DNA of 64,000 nt from Aldrovandia affinis (Eukaryota > Chordata > Actinopteri > Notacanthiformes > Halosauridae). A program made the translations under genes and the position numbers. Position 1 is the first letter of the stretch. The number at the start of each line of letters is the position of its first letter. Below the pieces are notes generated by a model. The model made no database searches. It worked only from the letters and a program-made list of their open reading frames with translations, and was not told where the DNA came from. Positions 37,733 to 49,614 of this stretch are shown piece by piece. The stretch is taken from contig JAINUG010000256.1 of assembly GCA_029706075.1 (NCBI GenBank), forward strand, positions 310,001-374,000, in the 5' to 3' direction.

Positions 37733-37950
37733 CAGTATGAATCTTCAGTGTCCACATTTCTTCATAGTATGAATCATCAGAGTTCACATTTCTTCAAAGT
37801 ATGAATCATCAGGTTCCACATTTCTTCATCGTATGAATCATCAGGGTTCACATTTCTTCAAAGTATGAATCATCAGGTTCCACATTTCTTCATAGTATGA
37901 ATCATCAGGGTCCACATTTCTTCATAGTATGAATCATCAGGTTCCACAAA
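37733..37950 (+). repeat. 32-bp minisatellite, about 7 copies
   Basis: Unit cacatttcttcatagtatga plus atcatcaggttc, 32 bp. Copies alternate between aaagtatg...ggttc and tagtatg...gggtt types, giving a partial 64-bp higher-order period. Confidence 0.9.
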
Positions 37951-38990
37951 TATTGGTTCCAGATTTCAAAGAAAAAAGTATTTAAAAATGTTTCGCAGCA
38001 TAGGTCCTTTCAACTGCACAGAAGTTCACAAGAGGGTGTCGAAGCAGTACAAATGGTCGTTTCCCAGAATCCAGTAGCCTTAACAGTCAAATGCCCTTGT
38101 TTAAAGTTCAGCACTCTGAATACTGAACACAAGTGATATTATGTGTTAAAACCCCTCACTTATCCTACATGTAAACTATATTTATTTGATTGAATATAAT
38201 AATTACTACACAGGATGCCAAGTATCAATTAAGTCTCAGAATTCGTTGATAGGCAGAGCAAACTGGTGGATCAACCTTCATCAAAATATACAACTCACAA
38301 TTCAATAAAATTAACAGCTGGTTTATTCAGTTACAACAGTTAGACAAAATATTCAACGTCCAATCTATAGACGCAGGTTCAAGTACCTTAACAAATACAA
38401 AATTGGGACCTCCAATATGTGGGGTTTAGTTCTATCTCCTCACATATGGAACATTTATCGTTACCATTTCACAAGCTTCTCATACCACGTCAAGCTCCGC
38501 TCTCATCTGGCTGCGACCTGAAACTGGTTCCAAACTGGATAGCCCCAACAATGATCACCCACATGGAAATAAACATTCAATTGGATATTCCGGCTTAACA
38601 AATACTAAATTCTAGACATAAAATGTACATGTAGCAATCACAAAAGAGATGAAATGGAAGAAAATGATACCAAACCAAGCTTGTCTCTCTCCAAGAATGC
38701 AAAAACACACGCAGTCGAGGTGTTAGCTGGCACTAGATCTTCCTAGAGAAAAACAGGACAGAGCAAGAGTAGAATTCCCACCAAAATCTAAGCCTTGTGT
38801 CAGACTTTAAGTGTGTCCCTTCTTAGCCCATAATTTACAATTTGGGGGAAAGCCCAGCCCAAGCCAGGTTCACACTCTACCAGGTCACTTACTACCACAA
38901 GATATATTTTCAAGGTTGCCATCAGGATTTTCCATCCTAAACAGTTTCTAGGTCCCCCGGTGATTATCACACACACCGGCCCCTCATTTA
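37951..38990. other. intergenic, no gene recognised
   Basis: No coding segment with recognisable homology. AT-rich; nothing further seen. Confidence 0.4.
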
Positions 38991-39290
38991 CCTCATCACA
39001 CACAGTATTTAGCCCGGTCTCACTCAGTCATCTTTGCCAAGTTTTGGGTCTCCGTGTCTTGAGTTTACTCCTGCCGGTTTCACTTCTCTACGCTTTCTCT
39101 CTGACTTTAGTATATAGTAGTTTTGTGTTTTGTGTCTCTAAACATTTCGATTTTCCTGTTGTTTTGTTCCTTTGTTTTTTGATCTCTCGTTGTTTGTCCC
39201 ACTCTGTACTTCTGTTTTCGCCCCTGTTTTTCTCTAGCCCTCCTTTTCGCACGCATTGTTTTTTTGTCTCCTTTTTTCCCCTCTCCCCAT
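38991..39290 (+). repeat. probable LTR fragment
   Basis: T-rich sequence with a promoter-like start (acacacagtatttagcccgg), and ttttgtt/ctccg-rich text similar in composition to the solo LTR at 40,073. No TG...CA ends or target duplication could be defined. Confidence 0.3.
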
Positions 39291-39384
39291 CATCCCCATG
39301 GGTCCAATTCCCCCCTGGTCCCCCTAACAATTTCTGCTGCTCACAGTTTGAGTCAGTCAGCCTGAACAGGTTTAGTGGAGAGAG

Positions 39385-39800
39385 GATAGCGTGAATCAAA
39401 GGAGGAGGAGAGAGAGGACAGCAGAGTGGATCAGGCGTCCTCAAAACGTAGCTGAGAGAGGGTGTCAGTAGGGGAAGGGATGAGAGAACGGTAGCTGCCA
39501 GGGCTGAGGGGGAGAGAGAGGTTGTGATGGACAGAAACACTGGGGGGAGGTGAAGAGGGTTTAGGTGAAGAGGGGAGGGGGAGGAAAACAGAAGGAAAGC
39601 AGTGGTCAGACACGTGTTCAGCAGCAAGTTGAAGTCACCGAGGAGTAGGACGGAAGTGCCGTCCTCAGGGAAGGAGCTCCCCAGTGGGCCTAGTGGGCGA
39701 TAGGGAACAATAATTTGCGGCTTACATGGAACAGTAACAGTGACAGCATGGTATTCAAAGGAGGAGGGTGAGAAGTGAGGAAGAGGAACAATTATGGAAC
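39385..39800 (-). pseudogene. LINE 'A' type fragment, endonuclease end and linker
   Basis: On the minus strand: SSFPEDGTSVLLLGDFNLLL (endonuclease GDFN block), then the Ser/Pro-rich linker including LSPSALAATVLSSLP and SPTDTLSQLRFEDA in another frame. It resembles the linker at 21,672 in LINE A. Confidence 0.65.
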
Positions 39801-40072
39801 ATTATGGTACTTGCAGTGCAGTATTCACTCCCTGTAGGGAGACTCCTTTATCTTTGTACATTGAGGCTAGGAAGGTAAGGCTGCCGCTTATCAGAACTAA
39901 AGGTGATTAAGTATGAGTGCTGGAGTAATTACTAGCGCCAATTACCCACTGATAACCTACTTTTAAAATGCTAGTGGCTGGGACATGTTGAATGGAAACA
40001 CTTGTCCCCAAACCACACAAACCATGCCTGTTGGAAAGGAAACCAGGAATGTATTTACTAAACTAGGTTGAT

Positions 40073-40854
40073 TGTCATGTCTCGTGTTCATGTTCCCTGT
40101 AATTAGGTGTTTGTAGTTTATTCCGTGTTTTCCTGGTTGTCTGGTCCGTGTTTTCACTTTCACTTACCTGTTTCCAGTCTTGTGATTGTATTATTGTTTT
40201 CACCTGTTCCTCATGTGTCTGATTGCAGTTAGCTGCATTCGTGTTAATTCCTGATTGTTTCTTGTTATGTCTGATGTATTTAGCTGTGTGTTTTCCCATG
40301 TTCGTTACCATATTGTCTCGTCATTGTATTATCGTTTTCACCTGTTCTTCGTGTGTCTGATTGCAGTCTCCGGTGGCAGCTGCATTCGTGTTAATTCCTG
40401 ATTGTTTCTCGTTATGTTTAAATGTATATAAGCTGTGCGTTTTCCCATGTTCGTTGCCAGATTGTCTTGTGCTTTGCTTATGCCTACACAACTCTCCAGC
40501 GTTTTCTCTGTTTACCCGTGTTTTGTTTCATCGTGGTTTTGTTCGTGCTCCCGTATTCGTCTGTGTCCCAGTCTCGTTCCCGACCCACCTGTTCGTGCTC
40601 CTTGTGGTTCCAGTCCCGCTCCTCTCTGTGTTCCCTGGACTGATTTCCCGTTATCGACCTCCGCCTGCCCATTGACTACCCCTTGCCTGCCTCTGACACA
40701 ACTGAAGCCTGGAACAAACTTTGCCTGTCCCCGACCACTCTTTGGATCCCTGTATTGCCCTGATTGCTCCTGTGTGACCATTGCCTGTTTATGCAATAAA
40801 ATACATTATTGCATTTCTGGGTCCGCACCTGGTTTTCCGACACCGTTCCTGACA
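40073..40854 (+). mobile_element. solo LTR (gypsy-like) with target duplication
   Basis: Begins TGTCATGTCTCG, ends GTTCCTGACA, flanked by gttgat at 40,067-40,072 and 40,855-40,860. Contains a TATA-like tgtatataagctgtg (about 40,424) and a polyadenylation-type caataaaatac (about 40,795). A roughly 125-bp block (containing ttttcacctgttc and gtgtctgattgcag) is duplicated in tandem at about 40,185-40,310 and 40,310-40,440. No internal coding region. The overlapping ORFs are not genes. Confidence 0.85.
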
Positions 40855-40860
40855 GTTGAT

Positions 40861-43144
40861 TATGTACTGTAGACAGCAAATATCATAACATGGTGGCAAT
40901 ACATAAGTTTGGATTCATTGGGCCAATTCAGGATGGTGTCTTCGTACACAATATAAACCGCTTCGCACACAGAGCAAACAATACTGCTAAACACAGAAAT
41001 ATGCTATTTAGGCATCAGAAATGAAGTCTAGGTAGTAACCAACTTAAAAGCTAAAGTTTAGGAACGTAGCAGTTTTAAATACATTAGGATTCGATTGAGC
41101 CAGTTAAGAAATGGTGTCTTCATACACAATATAAGGAGTGTTGCACACTGAGCAGACTGTTAAAACACACAAATAATCGATGCTTTCAGATTAACCTAGG
41201 GCAATTAAAGACTACAGCTTCACACGACTAAAAGCAGCTTCCCCCATGGAGCAAACGACTGTTGCCAAACACATACAAACTCTGGTTGAACATCAAAAGA
41301 GTCTACATGTTACCAAGTTTAACGCCAACCTTAAAAGCACAAAATGAATTTCAAACCTATCTGATTCCAGGCACTCGATTGGCATTGACTTCCGAGGTGC
41401 ACACAGGAAAAGGGGAGGTGCCATTATATGCATGCTGGGAGATATGCCCTACTCATTAGTGTTGCCTCTGGGTCCTAGGTCCTGCATGTTACACATATAG
41501 ATTGCAAGGTGCATGATGAAAAGCTACTGAACTACAAATCAAGACAGCATGCTCTTCAGAAATAAAACAGGCAAAAACATATGTATATTCATAATCAATG
41601 ATTTAGCTATAGTTAAAAAAATGCTTTATTTAAATTTCAACAGATATTTTAATGACTATTTTTAAAACGCTACAGTAGTTTTATTAGGGGACATTTGTTA
41701 TGTTATTACATGTGCATAACTTCAAAAGACGATAAGCGATGGCTTCGAATTAAAAAAAATAAAAATATTCCAGATGCTGAGGTACTGTTAAATGCATGAG
41801 CAGGACTAGCTCATATTTATCTAGCTGTACATTTGTGATTAGTAACATAATGTGGTAGAAAAAAAAGACAACGTGAGCCTGTGTGTGTGTTTGTGTATAA
41901 TGGGGTAGGTTTGTGTGGAGATCGGTGTAAGGGCAAACAGTGAACAAACTGTCAGTCCATACATCTTGGGAAATAGTTATCATAAATATATATAGGATAG
42001 GATTTTACCTAACAAGCAACCACATTTTTAAAACAAGCCCAAAAAACTGCAACCCGCGACTGGAAAAAAACAAGCCCAAAGTCACTTATAAGTGACATAT
42101 AAGTGAAACTGGTCCTGTCGGGTCGCTGAGACGCGCAGTGTTCGAGAGCAGGGACTAAACCAGGGACTAAACCATTTTGTACATGGGGGGGGTCCAAGGT
42201 GGTGGATAGCAATTTTATTCCAGATTCTATTAATAGTTATTTATATTAACAACAATTATTTATTCACATTCAGGAGACAGTTAATATACAATAAAAGGTA
42301 TAAATCATGGCATTTGTAGGAGCCCCTATCCAGCCAGGGCCCTTTGAATCTTCCTAGCTTTTCACCTCTTAACGGCGCCCCTGCGCTTCTGTTTAAACTT
42401 CATAGTTACATGATACATAACCCTGTAGATGTCTGAATTATTTCTGAAGGCTGTAATCTTTGAGATTATTTTTTTTGCTGCAATCTCACATTAACCCTAT
42501 ACCTCACTAAATTAACCCCTAAACACCACCAACTGTATTGATTTATTTTGATGGCTTTTTAAAGGTTGTTGGTCTATCAGTACATCAAATGCAAATGTTT
42601 GTACAATATGCCTAAAACTGAAATCTTTGGTCAATTGCACCTTAAAAAGTGTGAAAATAAAGAATATTATACTCACGCTATGGTGCAGAGATTCCGTGCT
42701 GGCTTTTGTGGTTGTACATCATGATATTTGCAGCATTTATCATTTCTTTAGTGGGTTGGAAGCTTTTGATGTCTTTGACAGTTTTAACAGTCAATATTCC
42801 ATTCAGGTACATTGACCTATCTATGCTCTTCATCAAACTTTAGTTGAACAAAATGTTTGTAACTAGGAGGCAAGTTTGACGGCAGTCAGAAATTTAGCAA
42901 CGAAGGAAGTATAGGGTGATTGAAAAGTCTCTATGCAGTAGTTAAACTGCAGAGAGACTTTTTGATCATTCTGTAGTAAAACAGGACATTTTTGCGGACA
43001 GACAAACCTTTTTACGGACTGTCTGTACATTTACGGACATTGGCAACCCTGGGAAGAACCAATCTGTTTTTGGAAAATCTGTATACTTTGATGGTCAACG
43101 CAAGTTTCCAATAAAGTTAAACAGACATTCATTATAAAAGCCTA
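40861..43144. other. intergenic; weak long-period repeats, small palindrome
   Basis: At about 40,905-41,280 a degenerate unit of roughly 180 bp recurs (blocks atggtgtcttcgtacacaat and atggtgtcttcatacacaat). At 42,911-42,966 a short inverted repeat joins gattgaaaagtctctatgca to its inverse. No gene seen. Confidence 0.45.
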
Positions 43145-43289
43145 CACAGTAAATTTTGCAGTGTCAAAGTAACACTTAAAGAGTTAAATTTAACACTCTT
43201 CCCGAGTGTATTTGGTCCCACTCAGAATTAGTGTTAAATTGACTCTAGCCCTTGTGTTAAAATTTCAGAGTGAAATTAACTCTTAATAG

Positions 43290-44100
43290 AGTAAAAGTTT
43301 AACACTGACTTACACTGTATAGTGTTATTTATACTTAACACTACAATGTGAATAACTCCGGAGAGTGTAAATATTACACTGTATAGTGTTATTTACAGTT
43401 AACACTACAGGTTGAACAACTCTGGATAGTGTAAATATTACACGGTATAGTGTTATATAGTTAACACTACAGTGTCAATAACTCTGTAGGTGTAAATATT
43501 ACACCTTATAGTGTTATTTATACTTAACACTACAGGTTAAATAACTCTGGATAGTGTAAATACTACTGTATAGTGTAATTTATACTTAACACTACAATGT
43601 GAATAACTCGGAGAGTGTAAATATTACACTGTATAGTGTTATTTACAGTTAACACTAAGGTTGAACAACTCTGGATAGTACACGGTATAGTGTTATTTAT
43701 AGTTAACACTACAGTGTCAATAACTCTGTAGGTGTGTAAGTGTTATTTATACTTAACACTACAGGTTAAATAACTACTACACTGTATAGTGTAATTTATA
43801 TAACACTACAGGTTAAATAACTCTGGAGAGTGTAAATATTACACTGTATAGTGTTATTTACAGTTAACACTACAGGTTGAACAACTCTTAGTGTAAATAT
43901 TACGGTATAGTGTTATTTATAGTTAACACTACAGTGTCAATAACTCTGTAGGTGTAAATATTACACCTTATAGTGTTATTTATACTTAACACTACAGGTT
44001 AAATAACTCTGGATAGTGTAAATACTACACTGTATAGTGTAATTTATACTTAACACTACAGGTTACATAACTCTGGATAGTGTAAATATTATTCTCATAA
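43290..44100. repeat. subterminal satellite array of the CACTA-like element
   Basis: About 12 units of 55-65 bp, each with the core tagtgttatttatacttaac plus actacaggttaaataactct or a variant. Four variants follow each other in a fixed order (…aatgtgaata…, …ggttgaacaa…, …agtgtcaata…, …ggttaaataa…) and that four-unit block recurs about three times, with small deletions. Confidence 0.9.
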
Positions 44101-44352
44101 GTGTTGATTATTTACTCCTATGATAACAAAATCAACTCTAATTGAGTTACACTGCATTGTCTCTGAAACCTTGAAAATAAAGTGAAATAACAATAAATCT
44201 AAACATGTTTTTCACTTTTTAAATATACCATAAAAAATCACATCACAAAATAATGAATTTAGCAACTTTATTTTAAAACTGAAACTGACACTGACCTCTC
44301 AGGTCTCCATTACTTTTTTTTGTCAAGCTGAGAAAAAAACAAAATTGACCTC

Positions 44353-46806
44353 TCAGGTCTCCATAAAATGGCAATATGGAACAATATAAAAGGAGGCATC
44401 TACTGTTCCATACTTCACCTGAACATCGTATGGTTTGAAGTAAAACAGCTCATTTATATACAACACCTTAACAACCTTGTCTGGATGCAGCCTGACCTTA
44501 AAGGCATGGTAATGAGGATCAAAACATGTGGTTTCCATCACTTTTCCACAGAGCAACACATTGTCATCTTTCACAGCAATACTCTTGATCTTACAAAACA
44601 CAGGCATCTCAGACACAACCTCAGTGCAGATAATGAAGTCACGGCGGTACTCTGTACCTTCATATTTAACCCATTTGGCAGAAAAGAAACTGGTTACATC
44701 TCCAAATTTAGAACCAATCTCTGGACCTTCTTTAAGATCACCAAGTGCTACCATCTTTCCTGGACCTAACGTTAGTCTTCCCTTGCTAAATGACTCCCGA
44801 TGCAATGCCATACAACTCTGATGCTTTTTGGCTAATGTCTTTGTTATGTTCTTGAAGCATTTTAATTGCCGCTTGAAGAAATTATGTTTGGCTTCATAAC
44901 GCATACACCACATGTGCAGAATTGGGCCAATGTTCCTTATACTACGAGGGTAATGTATCATGAAGTGATGTTTGGGCAAGAGATTGTTTGCAGGAAATAG
45001 CTGCTTGAATAGCTGATGGTGATCAATGATTAAATGTTTGAGATAAATGGTCATGCCTTCCGACAGGACTGGTGAAAATATAATGTTAACAATCTGTAGG
45101 AGCAAAAGCAGAAGATGCCAGTACTTATCACCTGTCTGTATTAAATCACCAAAAAGCAATGGCATGTTGCGCAACAAGCACCAAGACTGTATGGCATTCA
45201 AACCCAAATCATTACTTCCATCCAGCAACTTTACTCTTGGCGGACGGTTTCGCTGCTGATTGTAACCATAGTCATAGGAGTGTATTCTACCAGCCAATTC
45301 TTCAACAGTTAGGAAGTTCTCCTGAATGTACTGCAGTACAAGCTTCACCTCAAACTGAGCAACCCCTTCCAAAATATCATGCATGATATCTACAGAAAAA
45401 TTGTTGGCTGTGTTGTAGTACTGCAGGGAATTCAACAGGCAACTGTGTTTGACACCATACACATGAGGTAGCGTAGGATCTGTTTGTACAGTTTGACAGT
45501 GTTGTGCATGCATTTCAACAGTTCTTAGTACAACTTCCGGATTATCTTCACAGAACACAGTTTGAAAAGAAGCTTTCTCAAGGAGACAGAAACGACAGCA
45601 ATATTGAGCTGAAAATGACTCTACAAACCCAAACAGACCATGCAAACCAAGATTATCCCCAGTGACCTGAATTATTGTACCATAAATCACATGTTTAAAC
45701 ATGGGAAAAGTCAGTCCCTCTGTCTCAAGCACTTTAACATCATTGATAAATGGCTCAAGTATAGAATTAAAGCCATAACGCTTGATGTCCTGTGCATGGA
45801 AAAGAGCAACCAAATGAATATTAATCAAAGCGGAATTATAGATTGGGGGGAAATTCCTTAAAGTGAAATATATAGCACCTAATTTGTGTATACCCTTTTT
45901 AGAACCCAGGGGATTCGCAGTTTCAAAGTCGTCATAAAAAATCTGAATCTGCAAGGAATCTTTTTCTATAGAAAATAGGGGACTTTCTTTAAAATAGGTA
46001 GCATCTCTCAAGTCTGCAAACACACCTTCCTTGGGCATGTACCTGGGCTTCAACATGTCTTGAACAAGTTCTGAGTTTTGAAAAATAATCTTCAATGTTT
46101 CCAAAATAGGAACATAAGCAAACTTATCAGTTACAATAACCTGGTCATATGTCCCAGCAGTTCTGTTTCTTCTGCTGTCAAATCTTGTACCAAGCACCTT
46201 TTCAATAGGCTCAACATTTCCCCATCTGTCTCTGAAGTGTTTGTTTCGTTTAGCTTCTGAATTTAAGTATGTGAATGGGTTTTTCAACTTTTCGAATGCT
46301 AGTTTTATTTTGCTCTTATTTTCTGTGTCCTGTGCAGATAAGCACTGTAAAGCTGCATCTTCCGCCTGACAATGAATCTCAGAGACCACTTCTTCCATGG
46401 ATGAGACAAAACTATTTACAGTACACTGACTTAATCCAGCTGCCTTGAGTTGGGCGACGGCAGTGGCACACATATCTAGAGTGTTCCTATTAGACTTCCT
46501 CATCAGTTCAGATGTTGTGTCCATCTCATCAACAACTGATGTTGTGGCTGTCTCATCTCTATGAGCTATCATCGCCTCTCCTGCACTGCTTACATTATCA
46601 GTATCAGCCTGTTCATAAAAATACTCAGTATGTTTGGTGTTTAAATGTTTCCTAAAGCCAGAGAATGTTCCAAACACAGAGCCACATCCAGTCTGAACAC
46701 ATTTAAGGTGAAGATCTTTTCCAGGAAAGTAACCATGAACTAAACGCAAATGCCTAACAAGCATATTTGAACTACTTAACTCAGCCTGACAAACAAAACA
46801 CTTCAT
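44353..46806 (-). CDS. CACTA-type (Tnp2-like) transposase with two C2H2 fingers, 817 aa
   Basis: One uninterrupted 817-aa frame. Residues 3-24 (CFVCQAELSSSNMLVRHLRL, then VH) and 36-59 form two C2H2-like fingers. An acidic linker follows. Residues about 287-345 contain IQIFYDDFETANPLGSKKG and then IYFTLRNFPPIYNSALINIH, resembling the DGFNPF...YNLPP region of plant/animal Tnp2 proteins. TGDNLGLHGLFGF (about 382-394) is followed by CCRFC, and VDIMHDILEGVAQFEVK (about 472-488) matches the D-MH--LEG block. The C-terminal part has HHFMIHYPRSIRNIGPI and MRYEAKHNFFK. The order of motifs supports a DDE transposase of the CMC group; the catalytic residues are inferred, not proven. Start: a splice acceptor ttctccag lies one base before the ATG. 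No stop or shift, so possibly still coding. Confidence 0.8.
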   Translation of the reverse strand: MKCFVCQAELSSSNMLVRHLRLVHGYFPGKDLHLKCVQTGCGSVFGTFSGFRKHLNTKHTEYFYEQADTDNVSSAGEAMIAHRDETATTSVVDEMDTTSELMRKSNRNTLDMCATAVAQLKAAGLSQCTVNSFVSSMEEVVSEIHCQAEDAALQCLSAQDTENKSKIKLAFEKLKNPFTYLNSEAKRNKHFRDRWGNVEPIEKVLGTRFDSRRNRTAGTYDQVIVTDKFAYVPILETLKIIFQNSELVQDMLKPRYMPKEGVFADLRDATYFKESPLFSIEKDSLQIQIFYDDFETANPLGSKKGIHKLGAIYFTLRNFPPIYNSALINIHLVALFHAQDIKRYGFNSILEPFINDVKVLETEGLTFPMFKHVIYGTIIQVTGDNLGLHGLFGFVESFSAQYCCRFCLLEKASFQTVFCEDNPEVVLRTVEMHAQHCQTVQTDPTLPHVYGVKHSCLLNSLQYYNTANNFSVDIMHDILEGVAQFEVKLVLQYIQENFLTVEELAGRIHSYDYGYNQQRNRPPRVKLLDGSNDLGLNAIQSWCLLRNMPLLFGDLIQTGDKYWHLLLLLLQIVNIIFSPVLSEGMTIYLKHLIIDHHQLFKQLFPANNLLPKHHFMIHYPRSIRNIGPILHMWCMRYEAKHNFFKRQLKCFKNITKTLAKKHQSCMALHRESFSKGRLTLGPGKMVALGDLKEGPEIGSKFGDVTSFFSAKWVKYEGTEYRRDFIICTEVVSEMPVFCKIKSIAVKDDNVLLCGKVMETTCFDPHYHAFKVRLHPDKVVKVLYINELFYFKPYDVQVKYGTVDASFYIVPYCHFMET

Positions 46807-46825
46807 GCTGGAGAATCTTCAAGCA
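46799..46825 (-). promoter_or_regulatory. splice acceptor between the two transposon genes
   Basis: On the minus strand the upstream gene's stop (TAG) is followed after 19 nt by the transposase ATG. The spacer ends ttctccag, a good 3' splice site, with C then ATG. This suggests the transposase mRNA is made by splicing an upstream leader to this point. Confidence 0.45.
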
Positions 46826-49427
46826 CTAATGAAGCAACCTCACCCTAACCTCTGCAACCCGAGGACTCTCCTTGACTTTCCCAACATCAATGTTGTACAC
46901 AGTGGTCTGAATGAACGTGTACATGTTGCGGAGCATGGGGTTGTATGATGTGCCAAACACAAAATGTGCCTTAAATAGTTCATCAAACGCACCAAGACAA
47001 GAGGTCGACCTGCAGGGTATGGCATTCTTGTCAAGGACAATGAAGAACTGGTGGACGGCATTCTTCCTAGCTCCAACAGCCAAGAGATAGGGCTGACTGC
47101 TGGTAGTGATGGCGTCGAGATGCTCTTGGATGCTTGTTCCAGACTGAGAAAACAAACATACAAGCAGAGGCGATCCAAATTACTTGTCTACTCTGTACCA
47201 TTATAATCAAAAATATGCATTATACATTAGGAGAGACTATACAAATTACACATCTGTACTATTATAATCAAAAATGTTCATCATACATTACAAAACAATA
47301 CAAACCTTCTTGAAGACCACAAGATGCTTCTCTGCTTGGGGCCGACACCTTCCCTGGTTTCCTCCGACCCTGAGCAGAGGGTGGAATCAGGTGCAAAAGG
47401 AGGAAGACTGATGAGAGATCACTGTCCCAGCCTGTAACAACACAAGTTTGATGTTAACAAGATTATATGGACCATCAACACAGTTCAGTCCACCTGCAAT
47501 ATCAGCAGCATTTTAACAAAACAAAAAAATACAGCAGTTCTATTTCATAAGCTCTAAAAAAATCATTCGACTACAGCTCAGCTCAAACACTTCAGTGCTT
47601 TTGAGGTTTTGTTCAAAATACAGTACCAGTCCAAAGTTTGGATGCACTCTCTCATAAAAGTGAACAGGAAGGTAATTTGAGACTGGATGACTATACAAAA
47701 TTTGTCACAGAAGTCGATGAGTGCAATAAAACAACAGTATGCTTTAAGGCATCTCACCAAAGTCAGCATCCCTCTCAGTGCTATCCTCAGGAGGATCCGC
47801 TGTCAAGAGGAGTTCTTCAAGCTCACTGGTGGATGGAAGCTTCCGGCATTCTTGGATGATCTTTTTCTTGTATGCGGTCGGCCACTTCTCCAGAAGCTTC
47901 CTGATACACCCTCTCCAAACATCAGGACGAAGTCCTGTTCAACCTGGAGTGGACATGTTGGGTGACAATTTCAGGATTTCACAGCGAACCGAAGTACAGG
48001 TGCTACTGTAAATGATTAATACAATACTCATATACTGTCTAAACGTCATAACACAAAATAGTGACATAATTACCAAGCCTTTGACGTCTTTGAAACGTGG
48101 AAACTCAAACAGTATGTTGCAAGACTGCTGGGGGTCGAGGATCATGTTGCGGCGATAGTCAAAGGTCAGCTTCATCTTGTTCTTGACGATGTCCTCATCC
48201 GCTGAATGTTTCATCAGTGAAATCGCTTCCTTGCACTCATCTTCACTCAGGGCAGTCTCTGGAACAAACTGGCACTGTCGTCGGACAGTTGGTCCCCCAG
48301 ACATGCCTTCGCCAGATGCTCCTGCAGCTGATGCTGAACAATATTGGAAAATTGTATCAATACTGGTGACAACCATGAACATTTCAAAAACACTTTCTTT
48401 GTTCTAATTTTTTAAGAAAAAGGGCATGGATGGACGGGCCTCTCCATTCATAGTGGTGTGCTTTAGTGGCCTACTGTGCGCTGTACGCAGGTGCGTGACT
48501 AAATGTCCATAAGTGAGTGAGTGTCATGACTTGTATGCACTGCATACCATGCCCCATGGGAAAAATGCTGTTAACTGTTGTCTGGGAAAACATTATGTGC
48601 AACAAATGCAATCACTGATCTTGTAACTGGTTTGTTCCCTACATTTTTCCGGTATCATTTCAGGGTTACCTTCAAAGAGTGTTTGTCTGTCTTTAGCACT
48701 GCATCTCTGGATGGTTTTAATCCTCCAGGCCAAGTAACCAGTGCCACTCTCGCCATCATAATAATGCTCCTTGGAGGGTGAAGGCATAGCAGAAACACAT
48801 TAAAAGGTGAAAAATATACTGTTAGGATTCAAAATGTATCAATGTTACCGGGACATCTGAACATGAGCCGGGACATCTGAACATAAGCCGGCCTGACGGG
48901 ACATGTGGGAATGGACAGCGTAATGCACGCGCGCAATCGTAAATTGCCCGTCGTACTGGCGTGTGTGTGCAGTTAAACAAGTATCTAAATGCCGCGAGCG
49001 GTGTGTACAGGCGTGTGTTTATGGACGATATTAAAGTGAAGATTTGCACATTTCGATCTCCTTGCAGTTAATTATAAAGAGAGTACTACTTAAGTAAAAG
49101 TACAGGCGTGTGTTTATGGACGATAGTGACATTTTGTGTGTTATATCTTAACATAGACCCTGCATACAATATTAGATATTTAGATAACCTGCCCTATCAA
49201 CTGTTTTAAGCAGAATAAACGCATAATAATATTTGACAAGCATTTATTGTTTCAATATGCATGTGGATGTTGTGGTAGAGATGAAGACATCGATAGAAAG
49301 TTAACTGGTTTACTCTGCTATCGCCGGGCGGACTGTCGTCAGGTAAGGTGCATGACAATGACAGACGTGCCATGTCTGCATATGTGGGAATTGGTTCATC
49401 GCTAGGGATACAAAGGGTACACCAAGT

Positions 49428-49575
49428 TTGTCTGTCTCCGCTCTCAAAACAAAGACTGCGGAAGAGGTGTCCCATCATTTGCTGCATATCTTCAGTGACA
49501 AAGGGGCACCACCACAGATATTGCAAAGCGATAATGGCAGAGAATTTGCAAACAATGTAATAAAGGAGCTTGTTT
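49428..49575 (+). pseudogene. integrase-core fragment in the Ginger-like element
   Basis: The frame encodes TKTAEEVSHHLLHIFSDKGA, then PQILQSDNGREFANNVIKEL. The SDNGREF block carries the second Asp of a DDE integrase as in gypsy/Ginger/KRBA2-type proteins. The fragment is about 50 aa; the first Asp and Glu are absent. Confidence 0.75.
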
Positions 49576-49614
49576 CTATGTGGCCAGAATGCAAGCTTGT
49601 AGCAGCAGAAATAC

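Noticed and set aside
37733-37950. CRISPR-like array
   Set aside because: Repeats are contiguous without unique spacers, and the genome is eukaryotic.
38800-39394. ORFs of 67 and 144 aa as host genes
   Set aside because: Low-complexity composition, no recognisable domain, and overlap with LTR-like and LINE-derived sequence.
40361-40879. ORFs up to 145 aa on both strands
   Set aside because: They lie inside a solo LTR and resemble no protein.
44368-46260. Several plus-strand ORFs of 60-133 aa
   Set aside because: Antisense shadows of the 817-aa transposase frame.
47620-47660. Possible Tc1 terminal repeat (cagtaccagtccaaagtttg)
   Set aside because: Only one short end is visible with no partner or TA-bounded element, so not reported as a feature.
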